Positions 53,810 to 64,000 of a stretch of 64,000 bases of DNA are shown piece by piece; within the stretch, counting starts at the first letter, position 1; each line of letters begins with the position of its first letter. The position numbers and the translations under genes are program-made. Below the pieces are notes generated by a model. The model saw only the letters and a program-made list of their open reading frames with translations, was not told the DNA's origin and ran no database searches. This DNA comes from Schistocerca nitens (lineage: Eukaryota > Arthropoda > Insecta > Orthoptera > Acrididae), in assembly GCF_023898315.1 (NCBI RefSeq), contig NC_064614.1, positions 1,057,728,432 through 1,057,792,431 on the forward strand, read 5' to 3'.

Positions 53810-56800
53810 GTTATGTGTATCACTGTGAACAACAGCCTTTTGCAAAATAGACAACTTGCAACGTACTGACAGTGTAGCCGGGATTTTTTGTGATATAATC
53901 GCTATATCCAAGTCTCTGGCGATCTGTCTGGGATACTTTCCGAGAAAACTACAAGGGAAAGTGAATTATTAGGACCATCTGACGCCATTTTGACAGAGAT
54001 CTGCAGTAAAGATTGAGAGAAAGAGCGCGTAGACCCCTTATAATACAAAAATATATGGATTTTGTTATTTATACAAGGAGAGAAATAGACATGGCGACAC
54101 ACATATAATTAGAAATAAAACAAATGTGTGTGCGTAACGAACCGGTAATATATCATTCTGAACGCAATCGTATTCTCCATCCCCCTTGAATGTGAGTTGC
54201 AAGTCATATGTATTTCGAATCCTAAAAATATTCGCATGCAGTGTGAAGTTGTATGATTCTAGAATCGAAAGAAGCAAAACAAAGTGATTGCAAATTATTG
54301 AGTTACTGTAGATGAAATCACGAGAAATTTGAGGATAGTGGATAAAAACGGACTCTGTGGTGAATAGGGATAGCATAATTTTTATCTGCATGTCTTAGAT
54401 TAGTTCCAAATGCTATTTATTGGCGTTTGTCTAATTTTTAAACCCATTTATCGTACGTTTAATCTTTTTTTTATTGCTCTTGCCGAAGGTATCAGTTGTG
54501 GGAAATTTAACGCTTTCGGAACATACGGTATTGACTGTTTTGGAGGGGAGTTGTAACCTCCGTGACACAGTACTCGTTAAAGCCTGTACTATGGTAAGTG
54601 AGCGGCGTTCATCTTATGAGAAAGGATTTTCGTATAGATATCGACCGCGTGTACCTGAATGGTGGCAAATCAGACTTACATCCACTCTGTAATAACAATG
54701 ATCCGTCAAGTAAGTTCGAAATGCAATTACACGTCAGGATAGACCAAAAGCAAACCAGAAGATGCTACCAATGTGACAATAATACTGTCGCCAGCCTAAT
54801 TAGGCATTAACTGATTTTCTTCCCTGTACAAGTTGGTATATATTCATGCAAAACAACAAGTTGTAACACTACATAATATCGTAGAATTTTAGAATCAGAA
54901 AATCTATTGAACTGATAGTTTCACGTTCTGTACTGATACGGAAAGTTATGAATACATAACACTACACTATTATGTTTACTACAAAACTTTATACTGTCTA
55001 TTAATCTGATTAAAATCGGGCATATGCTACCCTAGAAATTGTACTTTCTCGCCACACACAAAATATCAATTTTGATAAAGATAAACACTGATAAATTTTG
55101 ACTTTTATATTGACTTTAACTTTTGCTGGTCAAACCAATTTAGAACACTTCAGAATTCAAATGGATGAAGGGGGGACCCCGAAACTGTTATGATCGCTGT
55201 ACTTAAAAAAAGATTACTGAATTAATATTCATTCAAGATTTCCAGTATATAAGTTACTACTCTTTTCATCTTATTTACAGCTCATTTAAATGCCTTTAAA
55301 CCTGTCTCGAAATAATAAACTTCATTACTATATCAGTACTAAGGTTATCTTTCGGCTTCGTTAGAGCTTCGCTATTCATTTACTGGTTCATTAACAAGAC
55401 ATTTCTTTAAAAACCATTCTAATATAGTTAGTTCTGCAAATAATTTTTATTAATACAGTTTTTAATTTTCATTTCGGGACACTCGGATTGCACAACGTTT
55501 GGAAAGGACCCTGTCTAGGTTAGTTGTGAGGATAATTAAATGATGGAAAAGTTCTGGTAAAATTTAGGTTATTATTGCACCAAACAAACACAGTTCACTC
55601 TCTGATCCATACGAATACAGTAATAAAAATTTCAACCTGCTAGTATCGATGCGGCGGTTGGCGGGCGGCAAGGTGGCGAGGCACAGAGCACACATACAAC
55701 CATAGCTATGGCTCTTGAGGTATCGGCACTTTAATTCTTCTTAGCGTTGCAATACTTTTCCATTTAGTGCCTATGGAATTTTGCCATGCTGTGCGGGCGT
55801 TGGAACGGCATACCCGAGGCTCAATGAAGCTACGTCTTCCAGGAGAGCCTCCTCGCTCCAGAAGGTGTTGCTCAAACCAGTGCCAAACTGCAACTAGTAC
55901 TGCTGCGCAGCCCGTTGTGCCGTGCAGTGCCCGCGCGCATTTTCCCGCGCTCGCCTGCCATCCACCTTTTACCGCTCCCTGACAGACCTGGTATTCACCC
56001 GAGGTTTTACATTCTACATATCCTAACACATTGCCTACGTATGGACTAGACGCACAGTTACAATTTTAAACATCTTACAACAGTCTCAACATTTGTTACA
56101 TTTCAATTCTATTAGAATATTACTTGACATTTGACATAAACATTAATATTCACATTGAAACTTATTTACAGTTTTCTTAACATAATGGCACGAAGCAAAA
56201 AGAAATGAAATCAGAACATCAATTACACAAGTTTATCGTAAATCAGAAGAAAGGATTACTTATATGTACAATAGTACAGAGTCGTTGTTGTTACAGAGTG
56301 AACGCACGTTGGCGATGGATGGTCGAATTTTCAGTCAGTGCAGACACTGTTTCATACCTCACCGCCAGGTCCGCTGCGGTAGGTTAGTCTGAGCTTAAGC
56401 GCCACGGTTGCCTCGTAGTTCTGTTTGTCATCTTGCGATCTCTTCTCTCCATCCCTTATGTGACATTTTGGGGCTCATACGTTATTATCTGAATAAACAA
56501 TTACTCTCTTGCTATAAAGTGACCTGCTTGTCTTTAAAGCGAATTTCCCCCATTAATATACATTTTGGGTAACGCCATGAATACAGAAGAAAAACACATC
56601 CACTCTACGCCCTGGTCTTGGTGTATTCAAGGTGCAGCACACACATAAAAAGAGGAACTAAATCCGCACTCAGATGATGTAACCGTAACTGCTGCCATCT
56701 TGAGTGCGTGTTTCTTCTCGTTGCTGGACCCGTGTCCCTCCTCATTCGTCACGGGGTATCCACATTGCAGCACACACGAAATAGTGTAATTGGATTGAAA

Positions 56801-57195
56801 ATTCAGTCACATTTAGAATGTGTGACCAGAAGATCATGTGACTGGAAGCGGCATCACGACCTTTACCCGTTGATTTTTTGCTATTAGAGTGAGTAATTGC
56901 CCTCCAGTGTTTGTCCTACACTTTTACAAATACTAAGGCAGACTGATATGACGTCTAAACCGGAATCTTCTGGAGAATTAAATATTGTTGACTTGTGTGG
57001 ATGTGCATGCATTCCATGTCATCTGGTCCGTTTACCGGTTATAATGCTATGATCAAATGTCTAACATGGAACTCGGTCGAGCTACCAAACAGCAGTGCTG
57101 ACCTTTCTGTAGAGAACTATCTGTGGCATGTATGACTATTTGTCGTAAGCGAACCAGTATGGGATACATTATCTTCTCAGGGGTGTTTCTTTTTA
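53810..57195. other. No recognised gene; one GC/CpG-rich patch
   Basis: About 3.4 kb without a recognisable coding motif or repeat. 55640-55990 is GC- and CpG-rich (CCCGCGCGCATTTTCCCGCGC), which could be a retroelement LTR or a promoter region. AATAAA at 56492 downstream fits the former weakly. A 107-codon minus-strand frame there is unrecognised. Confidence 0.4.
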
Positions 57196-58160
57196 CAGTG
57201 TTAAGAATATGGAAAACACTAGTGACAGTAATGTAGTAGTGACACTAATATAAAGGTGAATCCTGGCTGTTTTGCTGGTAACAACAGAGAAAAAATTACG
57301 CCTTACTGATACATAAAGGGGACATTGTTTGTCGAGCAGACGTAGACCATAATCTAGAAAAAAATTTGTATACGTAGTTCTAATGTCTATTGGGATGTAA
57401 AACTACCTTAGATACTGTTAGATACTGTTGAGCGTAATATATTTCTGGTTGTAGCGCCTAAAATTAGAAAACACAGTTGTTATATTTTTAGTTGGATGGC
57501 GTATGTTGTGGAAGACAGTAGTTTTAATAGATTATTCGGTAATGGGACAACGCAATATCATACCTCAATACTTTACATAAAAAAGACAATCATGACCTAT
57601 AATGATTTCCTAATGGCAGAAGGATGTAACTGTCTGTTCATCTAATCGTTTCATCGGCCAAGTTAGTCGTGTCAGAAACACACGAGTATTTGTTATTTGT
57701 GGTTTCTATGAACGTCAAACCCAGTGCTCTCCTCAGACCTTTTTGTTAGTGTGTTAATAATATGGAAAAAATCTCGTAGCCGTAATTATGAGTATTCAAA
57801 GAACAACTACGCATCTCTGGAAGGTCTGACTGTCCAGAAATATCGAACAAACTACACCTTCCTGACACATGAAGGAGGCCATGTGGGTCGAGCGGAATGA
57901 GACTGTCACCTATTAGAGGTTTCGTATATGCAGTCCTAAGAATGTTGTGTAATTTGTCTATTGAGGAAGTACTGCTAGCTTCAATATGGTTCATCATGAC
58001 ATCTTTTGTGCTTATGACTCGTAAATTGAAATACATAAATGTTACATTTTTAGCTGAATGTGTGCCAGTTATGACAAATAGCAGTTTTATTGGATTATTC
58101 CGTAATGGAATACCTTGGTACTCTACTCAAAAACGAAGATGATCAGACCTATAATAGATT
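57196..58160 (+). repeat. Old duplication, two diverged ~410-bp copies
   Basis: 57196-57610 and 57750-58160 share text in the same order: GTGTTAA.AATATGGAAAA, then CCT.ACTGA/CACAT.AA.GG, GTC.TAATGT..A, TTACATTTTTAG-like runs, AATAGCAGTTTTA-T-GATTATTC-GTAATGGxA, and ACCTATAATxATTxx near the end. Offset about 550 bp. Neither copy codes. Confidence 0.55.
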
Positions 58161-58482
58161 ATAAAAGCATACGCTGTATGCCTGTAGTTTTAACGTGGAT
58201 ATCGACTGCACTAGAAACAGCAATGCTGGCAGCTGCATTATAGCCAACCTTATGGAGGACTTTGAAAGTTACTCTGCCAGATGATTTGTATCATTTCGTC
58301 TACTTGCTATAGAACCAAGATTGAGAAACAGCCTTTGTTATACACTCAGCCTATGGCTGCCAGAAATATAGTTTTTCAGATTGGTTACGTTTTCAATAAA
58401 TATCTTCGAACCTATATTTATCTCATAACATGATTAGAATTTTCATGGTGTGTGTTACGAGAAGATATGATATTTGATCGAC

Positions 58483-58768
58483 AATCTGAGATACTAACTT
58501 GGATTAAATGATGTGGACTACAGTTATCAGGTAAACTAGTTCCAAAAAAACCTACTTTACTGATAGTTCAGAGCTTACATTCGTATACAGTATTTCGGAA
58601 CAAGTATTAGACACAGATCCAATGAGTGCGCGTAATCTGAGACACTCACCAACTTGGATTAATGGATGTGACTACAGTTATCATGAGAATTACGTCCAAA
58701 GAAACCTACTTTACTAATACTTAAGAGCTTACATACGTATATTTCTGAACAAGTATTAGACACAGATT
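58483..58768 (+). repeat. Tandem duplication, two ~136-bp copies
   Basis: 58483-58619 and 58634-58768 match closely: AATCTGAGA.ACT, ACTTGGATTAA, GACTACAGTTATCA, CCTACTTTACT, AGAGCTTACAT.CGTATA, GAACAAGTATTAGACACAGAT. Period 151 bp. Confidence 0.85.
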
Positions 58769-58848
58769 CATTTTTTTTTTTAATATTTGTCCGACCTCTA
58801 GGTCCCTTTTTGCTTACAAGAAGATCAAATAAACATGACGCCGCTCTT

Positions 58849-58849
<1 letters not shown>

Positions 58850-58919
<70 letters not shown>

Positions 58920-58938
58920 CAGACGGAGAGAGAGAGAC
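58850..58938. repeat. Compound (CA)n(GA)n microsatellite
   Basis: About 14 CA repeats pass directly into about 18 GA repeats, then an imperfect GA tail. Confidence 0.97.
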
Positions 58939-59305
58939 TGAATAGGGTACTTTGTGTCGGTCACAAAAATTGTGCAAGAAAGAAAACGTCTATCACTCTC
59001 AAATTTCTTTTATCTTACGCTAGCTATGAATGTCACTTCTCGGTAGCTTTTACACCAAAAGAGCGTTGTCCGATTTGATTTCACCTAACAGTAGCGCGTT
59101 GATTCGATCTACTAGTATCAAGTGCAGCATTACGTTATTGGTTTTTGGAGAAGGCTTCTACGTAGTAAGGTGTGTGTCAGAACTACTAAAGATTCACTGC
59201 TCCAAAGTGTGGCCAGCTACCTTATAAAACGCGTGAGCTGGTTTTTTTCTTCTTCCTAGGAAACAATATGTGAGTCAGTCCGATCGAAATTTACCACTAC
59301 ATACA
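58939..59305. other. No recognised feature
   Basis: Short unrecognised gap between the microsatellite and the LINE tail. Confidence 0.45.
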
Positions 59306-59360
59306 TGTTGTTGTTGTTGTGGTCTTCAGTCCTGAGACTGCTTTGATGCAGCTCTCCATG

Positions 59361-61476
59361 CTATTCTGTGCAAGTATTCTGTGCAAGCTTCTTCATCTCC
59401 CAGTACTTACTGCAACCTACATCCTTCTGAATCTGCTTAGTGTATTCATCTCTTGGTTTCCCTCTACGACTTTTTCCCTCCACCCTGCCCTCCAATGCTA
59501 AATTTGTGATCCCTTGATGCCTCAGAACATGTCCTACCAACCGGTCCCTTCTTCTAGTCAAGTTGTGCCACAAACACCTCTTCTCCCCAATTCTATTCAG
59601 TACCTCCTCATTAGTTATGTGATCTACCCATCTAATCTTCAGCATTCTTCTGTAGCACCACATTTCGAAAGCTTCTAATCTCTTCTTGTCCATACTATTT
59701 ATCGTCTATGTTTCACTTCCATACAAATACTTTCAGAAATGACTTCCTGACACTTAAATCTATACTCGATGTTAACAAATTTCTCTTCTTCACAAACGCT
59801 TTCCTTGCCATTGCCAGTCTACATTTTATATCCTCTCAACTTCGACCATCATCAGTTATGCAATTTTGTCATATGATGACATGATGGAGACCGTGGCTGT
59901 TGTTTGAAGACAAATGTTGATGGTGTTGCTGTCCTAACACCATCAACATTTGTCATCATCAGTTATTTTGCTCCCAAAATAGCAAAACTCATCTACTACT
60001 TTAAGTGTCTCATTTCCTAATGTAATTCCCTCAGCATAACCCCACTTAATTCGACTAGATTCTATTATCCTCCTTTTGCTTTTGTTTATGTTCATCTTAT
60101 ATCCGCCTTTAAAGAGAGTGGCCATTCCGTTCAACTGCTCTTCCAAGTACATTGCTGCCTCTGACAGAATTACAATGTCATCGGCGAACCTCAGAGTTTT
60201 TATTTCTTCTCCATGGATTTTAATGCCTACTCCAAATTTTTCTTTTGTTCCCTTTACTCCTAGTTCAATATACAAATTGAATAACAGCAGGGAGAGGTTA
60301 CCACCCTGTCTCCCTCCTTTCCCAACCGTTGCTTCCCTTTCATGCGCCTCGACTCTTATAACTGCCATCTGGTTTCTGTACAAATTGTAAATAGCCTTTC
60401 GCTCCCTGTATTTTACCCCTGCCACCTTCAGAATTTGAAAGAGATTATTCCCGTCAACATCGTCAAAAACTTTCTCTAAGTCTACAAATACTAGAAACGT
60501 AGGTTTGTCTTTCCTTAATCTATTTTCTAAGATAAGTCGTACGTTCAGTATTGCCTCACGTGTTCCAACATTTCTACGGAATCCGAACTGATCTTCCCCG
60601 AGGTCGACTTCTACCAGTTTTTCCATTCGTCTGTAAAGAATTCGTGTTAGTATTATGCGGCCGTGACTTATTAAACTGATAGTTCGGTAATTTTCACATC
60701 TGTCAACACCTGCTTTCTTTTGGATTGGGATTATTATATTCTTCTTGAAGTCTGAGGGTATTTCGCCTGTCTCATACATCTTGCTCACCAGATGGTAGAG
60801 TTTTGTCAGGACTGGCTCTCCCAAGGCTGTCAGTAATTCCAATGGAATGTTGTCTACTCCGGGGGGCCTTGTTTCGACTCAGGTCTTTCAGTGATCTGTC
60901 AAACTCTTCATGCGGTATCGTATCTCCCTTTTCATCTTCATCTACATCCTCTTCCATTTCAATAATATTATCCTCAAGTACATCGCCCTTGTATAGACCA
61001 TCTATATACTCCTTCCACCTTTCTGCTTTCCCGTCTTTGCTTAGAACTGGGTTTCCATCGGAGCTCTTGATATTCATACAAGTGGCTCTCTTTTCTCCAA
61101 AGGTCTCTTTAATTTTCCTGTAGGCAGTATCTATCTTACCCCTAGTGAGATAAGCCTCTACGTCCTTACATTTGTCCTCTAGCCATCCCTGTTTAGCCAT
61201 TTTGCACTTCCTGTCGATGTCATTTTTTAGACGTCTGTATTCCTTTTTGCTTCATTTACTGCGTTTTTATATTTTCTCCTTTCATCAATTAAATTCAATA
61301 TTTCTTCTGTTACCCCTCGTCTTTTTACCTACTTGGTCCTCTGCTGCCTTCACTACTTCATCCCTCAAAGCTACCCATTCTTCTTCTACTGTATTTCTTT
61401 CCCCCATTCCTGTCAATTGTTCCCTTATGCTCTCACTGAAAATCTGTACAACCTCTGGTTTAGTCAGTTTATCCAA
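59361..61476 (-). pseudogene. RTE-like reverse transcriptase, frameshifted
   Basis: Reading leftwards: a linker region (61476-61285), then DGNPVLSKDGKAERWKEYIDGLYKG (61200-60772). Next is the RT core (60842-59943): IIIPIQKKAGVDRCENYRTISL, EDQFGFRRNVGTREAIL, FLVFVDLEKVFDDVD (first Asp), RQGGNLSLLLFNLYIE, LRFADDIVILSEA (catalytic FADD) and FCYFGSKIT. The C-terminal end (59693-59361) has MDKKRLEAFEMWCYRRMLKIRWVD and RRGKPRDEYTKQI. A frame change lies in the C-run at 60863-60868 and another near 61270. In RQGGNLS relatives have RQGCSLSP. Otherwise it is well preserved, so moderately young. Confidence 0.88.
59859..59954. mobile_element. 96-bp insertion ending in a perfect hairpin
   Basis: ATCATCAGTTA occurs on both sides (59848-59858 and 59955-59965). 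Within the insert, GACAAATGTTGATGGTGTT (59909-59927) pairs perfectly with 59936-59954 across the 8-base loop GCTGTCCT. It interrupts the LINE coding sequence between two well-conserved blocks. Confidence 0.75.
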
Positions 61477-61527
61477 GTCCCATCTCCTTAAATTCCCACC
61501 TTTTTGCAGTTTCTTCAGTTTTAATCT

Positions 61528-62209
61528 TGTAAGAGGTGTGCGCTGTCTGCGATATGAGAATCGCTGACCAGAGAGCAGTATTGACTGCAGTATGAACTGT
61601 GTAACTGTAGCAGTTAGTTGTTGCTAGTCGCTAGTCTGAGGTTGTCTGCGCTTGCCTGGAGTCTGCTCTGGTCGGGGTCCGGAGCCTGAGTATTATTGTA
61701 TAAGGTTAAAAGCAGCCTCGCGCATATCTAGTAATGTACCTGAACTGTCATCCAAATGTTTTAAAAAATGTCCTAATAATAATTTTTGTAATATAAAGTA
61801 TTTTTTTAAAAAATCAGTTGCTTCCTTTCACAGATCACAAATGTATAGGCCAGCATTGCACGGAGCTGTGCTGGAAAAATGTTAAGTAAGAGCAGATATA
61901 TTCGCCGTTTTTATTGAGGTAAGAATTTTTGCCTTTTATTCAGAATGATCTTACGGGGCCACGACGCAGCACTGCTGTCGTCCAAATTTTACCAGGTTAC
62001 TGAATTTATTTTTTATTACGAGGTTTAGGAATTTTTCTGTTTCGAGCTTACATTAAATGAGAAAAGAATTTTGTTGGTACATTAAATGTGAATGCATTTC
62101 TGCACGGAGATTATAAATGGGAACCAATTTTGTTCTGAGGTCACACAAAAATTAGAATCATTAAACAAATAATATTTAAAATTTTATTAAATTTTGTGGG
62201 GAGGTTACA
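61528..62209 (+). repeat. 5' LTR
   Basis: A 682-bp sequence starting TGTAAGAGGTGTGC and ending GAGGTTACA, so the ends form the short inverted repeat TGTAA/TTACA. The left limit is where LINE sequence stops; the right limit is fixed by the primer site 2 bp further on. Confidence 0.75.
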
Positions 62210-62211
62210 CT

Positions 62212-62229
62212 TGGCGACCCTGCCAGGAT
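62212..62229 (+). promoter_or_regulatory. Primer-binding-like site
   Basis: TGGCGACCCTGCCAGGAT follows the LTR end (CA) by 2 bp, the place for a tRNA-primed start of reverse transcription. Confidence 0.65.
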
Positions 62230-62432
62230 CGTATTTCTTTGTAAATCTCTGAGAAGTAGTCATATATCTGCTCTTATTTACTTAAATGTAGTTTGCATCT
62301 GGCGCAACGCATTTACTAATTTGTTACGCTTTCTTTCATAGATCATCAGCAATTTATTGCTCTTTGTTGTAATTGTGTTTGTTCCCTTTTTTTACTTTGT
62401 CTTTGTTTCAATTTTGTGCTTAATTTTGATTT

Positions 62433-63755
62433 GTGAAAATGCTGCGGAAAACTGTTAACAGTACATCGCGATGTGCAATGAGTGAAAAAGCTGACTCGAT
62501 TAATTTGACCAATAATACTTGCGACACTCAGTGTAATAGCGATAATCCTCCATTTACAGACAATCAGTGTGTACCGATCAGTAGTAATGATTTTAATGCT
62601 AATGATGAGCAAACAAATTCAATTGTGTCCTCTGTTAATTTAACGACAATTGATGACGCGGCACGTTCCGTTACAATGAACGCTGCCCAGTTTGACACAC
62701 CCGTTTTGCAAAATTTACGTAACGAACAGATAAATTTTTCTAACGAAAATGAACAGTGTAACCAGAATACGTCAGATTTATTTGATTCCAGTGTAGTAAC
62801 CAACAGTGCACATCCGATTAGCAAACATTTTCAAGAATCACAGAGTAACCAAATGGATACACAAAACGTGACAATTGCAGATACACCATCACACAGTACA
62901 GAGAATAGAGCCGCTAATTTTGGCTGGGATCAAGTTATGGCATTATTGCTACAAATTAATGAATCGTACAAACAACGTAATAAAATTCTCGAACAGTGGA
63001 TTGAAAAACTAGACAACAATTCCAAACAGTTGAATGAAAGTTTCAAACAGTCGAATGAAAAACACGACAACCTTAATGAACAGAACAAACAACTTAGTGA
63101 ACAGATTACAGCCGTTACCGTGCAATGCCATGATACTAAAGAACAATTATGTGAGGAAATTAAGGCTTGTGCTAGTAACAGTAGTGAAGAAACTAGATCT
63201 GTTGCACAAGAATTAAGTAATACACATGCAGCCACAACAGAATCACTTAGAGATGAAAGTAGCGCGGTCGCTAAACAATGTTCTGAAAATGTGACACAGT
63301 TACACGACGAGTTTAAATTAATGTCAGCAGAAGTTTCACGCACTCTGGATACGGAAGTCGATATGAAATTTGAACAACAGATCAGCCAAATTGACGAACG
63401 TTTTAAAGTGACAGAAATGAAAAATGTTTCAGTCACTAACACGTCACAGCATACGCCTCGTTCCGAACATTTGTCACACTCACACAGCCAGTATAACTTA
63501 AGTGATTTACAGAGACCACAGGACTTAGAATCCGAAGAGACACAGACAAACAGATTCTCATGCAATCCTGAACCTGTTGACACATTCAGAGATGATAACG
63601 TTGATTATAAGCTATTTTTATCCGTGAGAAAATTTAAAGTATTTAAAAATAACAGAGCACAGGTACACGCTTTCGACTGGATACGACAATTTGCTTTTGA
63701 ATTTTCACCGCCATTGCCTGTAACGCAGAAACTAAAATTTATTTGCAGCGCGTAA
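62433..63755 (+). CDS. Gag-like protein of the Gypsy-type element
   Basis: One open frame of 440 codons begins about 200 bp after the primer site, where gag starts in these elements. Residues 1-160 are Asn/Ser/Thr-rich and low in complexity. Residues ~165-330 are rich in Gln, Glu, Lys and Asn with repeated NEQNKQLSEQ-type heptads, a predicted coiled coil. The last ~60 residues (VDYKLFLSVRKFKVFKNN, HAFDWIRQFAFEF) resemble the start of a Gag capsid-type domain. The frame stops before a full capsid or zinc knuckle, so this is only the N-terminal part. The family is identified from context rather than a strong motif. Confidence 0.6.
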   Translation: MKMLRKTVNSTSRCAMSEKADSINLTNNTCDTQCNSDNPPFTDNQCVPISSNDFNANDEQTNSIVSSVNLTTIDDAARSVTMNAAQFDTPVLQNLRNEQINFSNENEQCNQNTSDLFDSSVVTNSAHPISKHFQESQSNQMDTQNVTIADTPSHSTENRAANFGWDQVMALLLQINESYKQRNKILEQWIEKLDNNSKQLNESFKQSNEKHDNLNEQNKQLSEQITAVTVQCHDTKEQLCEEIKACASNSSEETRSVAQELSNTHAATTESLRDESSAVAKQCSENVTQLHDEFKLMSAEVSRTLDTEVDMKFEQQISQIDERFKVTEMKNVSVTNTSQHTPRSEHLSHSHSQYNLSDLQRPQDLESEETQTNRFSCNPEPVDTFRDDNVDYKLFLSVRKFKVFKNNRAQVHAFDWIRQFAFEFSPPLPVTQKLKFICSA

Positions 63756-64000
63756 TAGACCTCAGGGGATTCATTACACTTCAATGAATATGTGCCGTAG
63801 CGTGCACTGGGCCCCGAGCCGTAGTAGTGCTATTTCATCTTTAGTTTTCTGCACTGCTGCCTTCTCTTTTACTATCCTTTATATCTATCAAAACAGCTCT
63901 TCAACTAACGGTCTATCTAGGATTAAGAATGAGTAAAGAAAACCTGATATGACAAATTTTACCGAAAATGACAGTTCTCCTTAGACACTCCCGAAATGAC

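Larger units (their letters stand above)
59306..61527 (-). mobile_element. RTE-like LINE, RT half, cut by a Gypsy LTR
   Basis: The 3' end on the minus strand is an (AAC)n tail (59307-59321 as GTT repeats), typical of RTE-type LINEs. Coding sequence runs from the 3' end up to 61527, where the LTR of a Gypsy element begins, so the endonuclease part lies beyond the window or is lost. A 96-bp insertion with target duplication sits at 59859-59954. Confidence 0.85.
61528..64000 (+). mobile_element. Gypsy-type LTR element, 5' part (runs off the window)
   Basis: Contains a 5' LTR (61528-62209), a primer-binding-like site (62212-62229) and a Gag-like gene (62433-63755). It is inserted in an RTE-like LINE. 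The visible part looks largely whole, but whether the element continues with pol cannot be seen; 63770-64000 shows no recognisable retroelement motif. Confidence 0.75.

Noticed and set aside
55640-55990. CpG-rich patch as a host promoter or first exon
   Set aside because: No coding sequence, splice site or downstream gene supports it; a retroelement LTR is equally likely. Left as unrecognised.
58659-58964. Minus-strand frame with a long SLSLSLS/CVCVCV run
   Set aside because: Translation of the CA/GA microsatellite, not a protein.
62930-63583. 217-codon minus-strand frame rich in Cys, Ser and Leu
   Set aside because: It is the antisense of the Gag-like coiled coil; the composition is what complementing Gln/Glu/Lys/Asn codons produces.

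Overview
This window looks like intergenic or intronic DNA from a large, repeat-rich insect genome, most probably an orthopteran (locust or grasshopper). The pointers are: tRNA-derived SINEs that I recognise as abundant in such genomes, a dozen or so Tc1/mariner-type DNA transposons, RTE-like and CR1-like LINEs, Gypsy-type LTR elements, and no operons or dense coding. No intact host gene is visible. The only host-gene relic is an intronless, frameshifted copy of V-ATPase subunit E on the minus strand (about 42.4-43.5 kb). The species assignment is inference from memory of the repeat families, not a database result.

Layout. 0-2 kb: 3' part of a Gypsy fossil with integrase, G-rich tract and 3' LTR, followed by a Tc1-like remnant, a SINE and a decayed LINE tail (to 4 kb). 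4.9-6.3 kb: a nearly complete Tc1-like transposon flanked by TA. 7.2-9.2 kb: another Tc1-like element carrying three SINEs. 9.8-10.1 kb: a dimeric SINE. 12-13.5 kb: a degenerate tandem repeat interrupted by a small mariner-like copy. 13.5-14.8 kb: the endonuclease half of an RTE-like LINE. 16.6-18.4 kb: a SINE and two more decayed Tc1/mariner copies. 19.1-22.6 kb: SINEs, a palindromic tandem repeat and an array of short hairpins. 23.4-24.7 kb: a CR1-like LINE 3' end. 26.3-29.2 kb: a LINE RNase H remnant and a hAT transposon split by a SINE. 31.5 kb: a LINE reverse-transcriptase scrap. 35.2-42.4 kb: a Gypsy fossil with both LTRs, two SINEs in the 5' LTR and a solo LTR inside pol. 43.8-45.6 kb: a transposon with about 250-bp inverted ends. 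46.8-50.6 kb: a nest in which a Tc1-like element holds a SINE and a 2.27-kb element of a family I cannot assign. 51.8-53.1 kb: a sister copy of the 4.9-kb transposon. 53.8-59.3 kb: mostly unrecognised, with local duplications and a CA/GA microsatellite. 59.3-61.5 kb: RT half of an RTE-like LINE, interrupted at 61,528 by the 5' LTR of another Gypsy element whose gag runs to 63.8 kb.

How the parts relate. The window records successive insertions. SINEs with target-site duplications sit in Tc1, hAT, mariner and LTR sequence. In the 35-42 kb element the second LTR preserves the empty site of both SINEs found in the first. Several SINEs share one 3' body but carry different tRNA-like heads. The SINEs depend on LINE machinery supplied elsewhere; no complete autonomous element of any type could be confirmed. 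The most interesting candidate for follow-up is the unassigned element at 48,339-50,608, with zinc-finger-like cysteines, CACAGG termini and TTA flanks.
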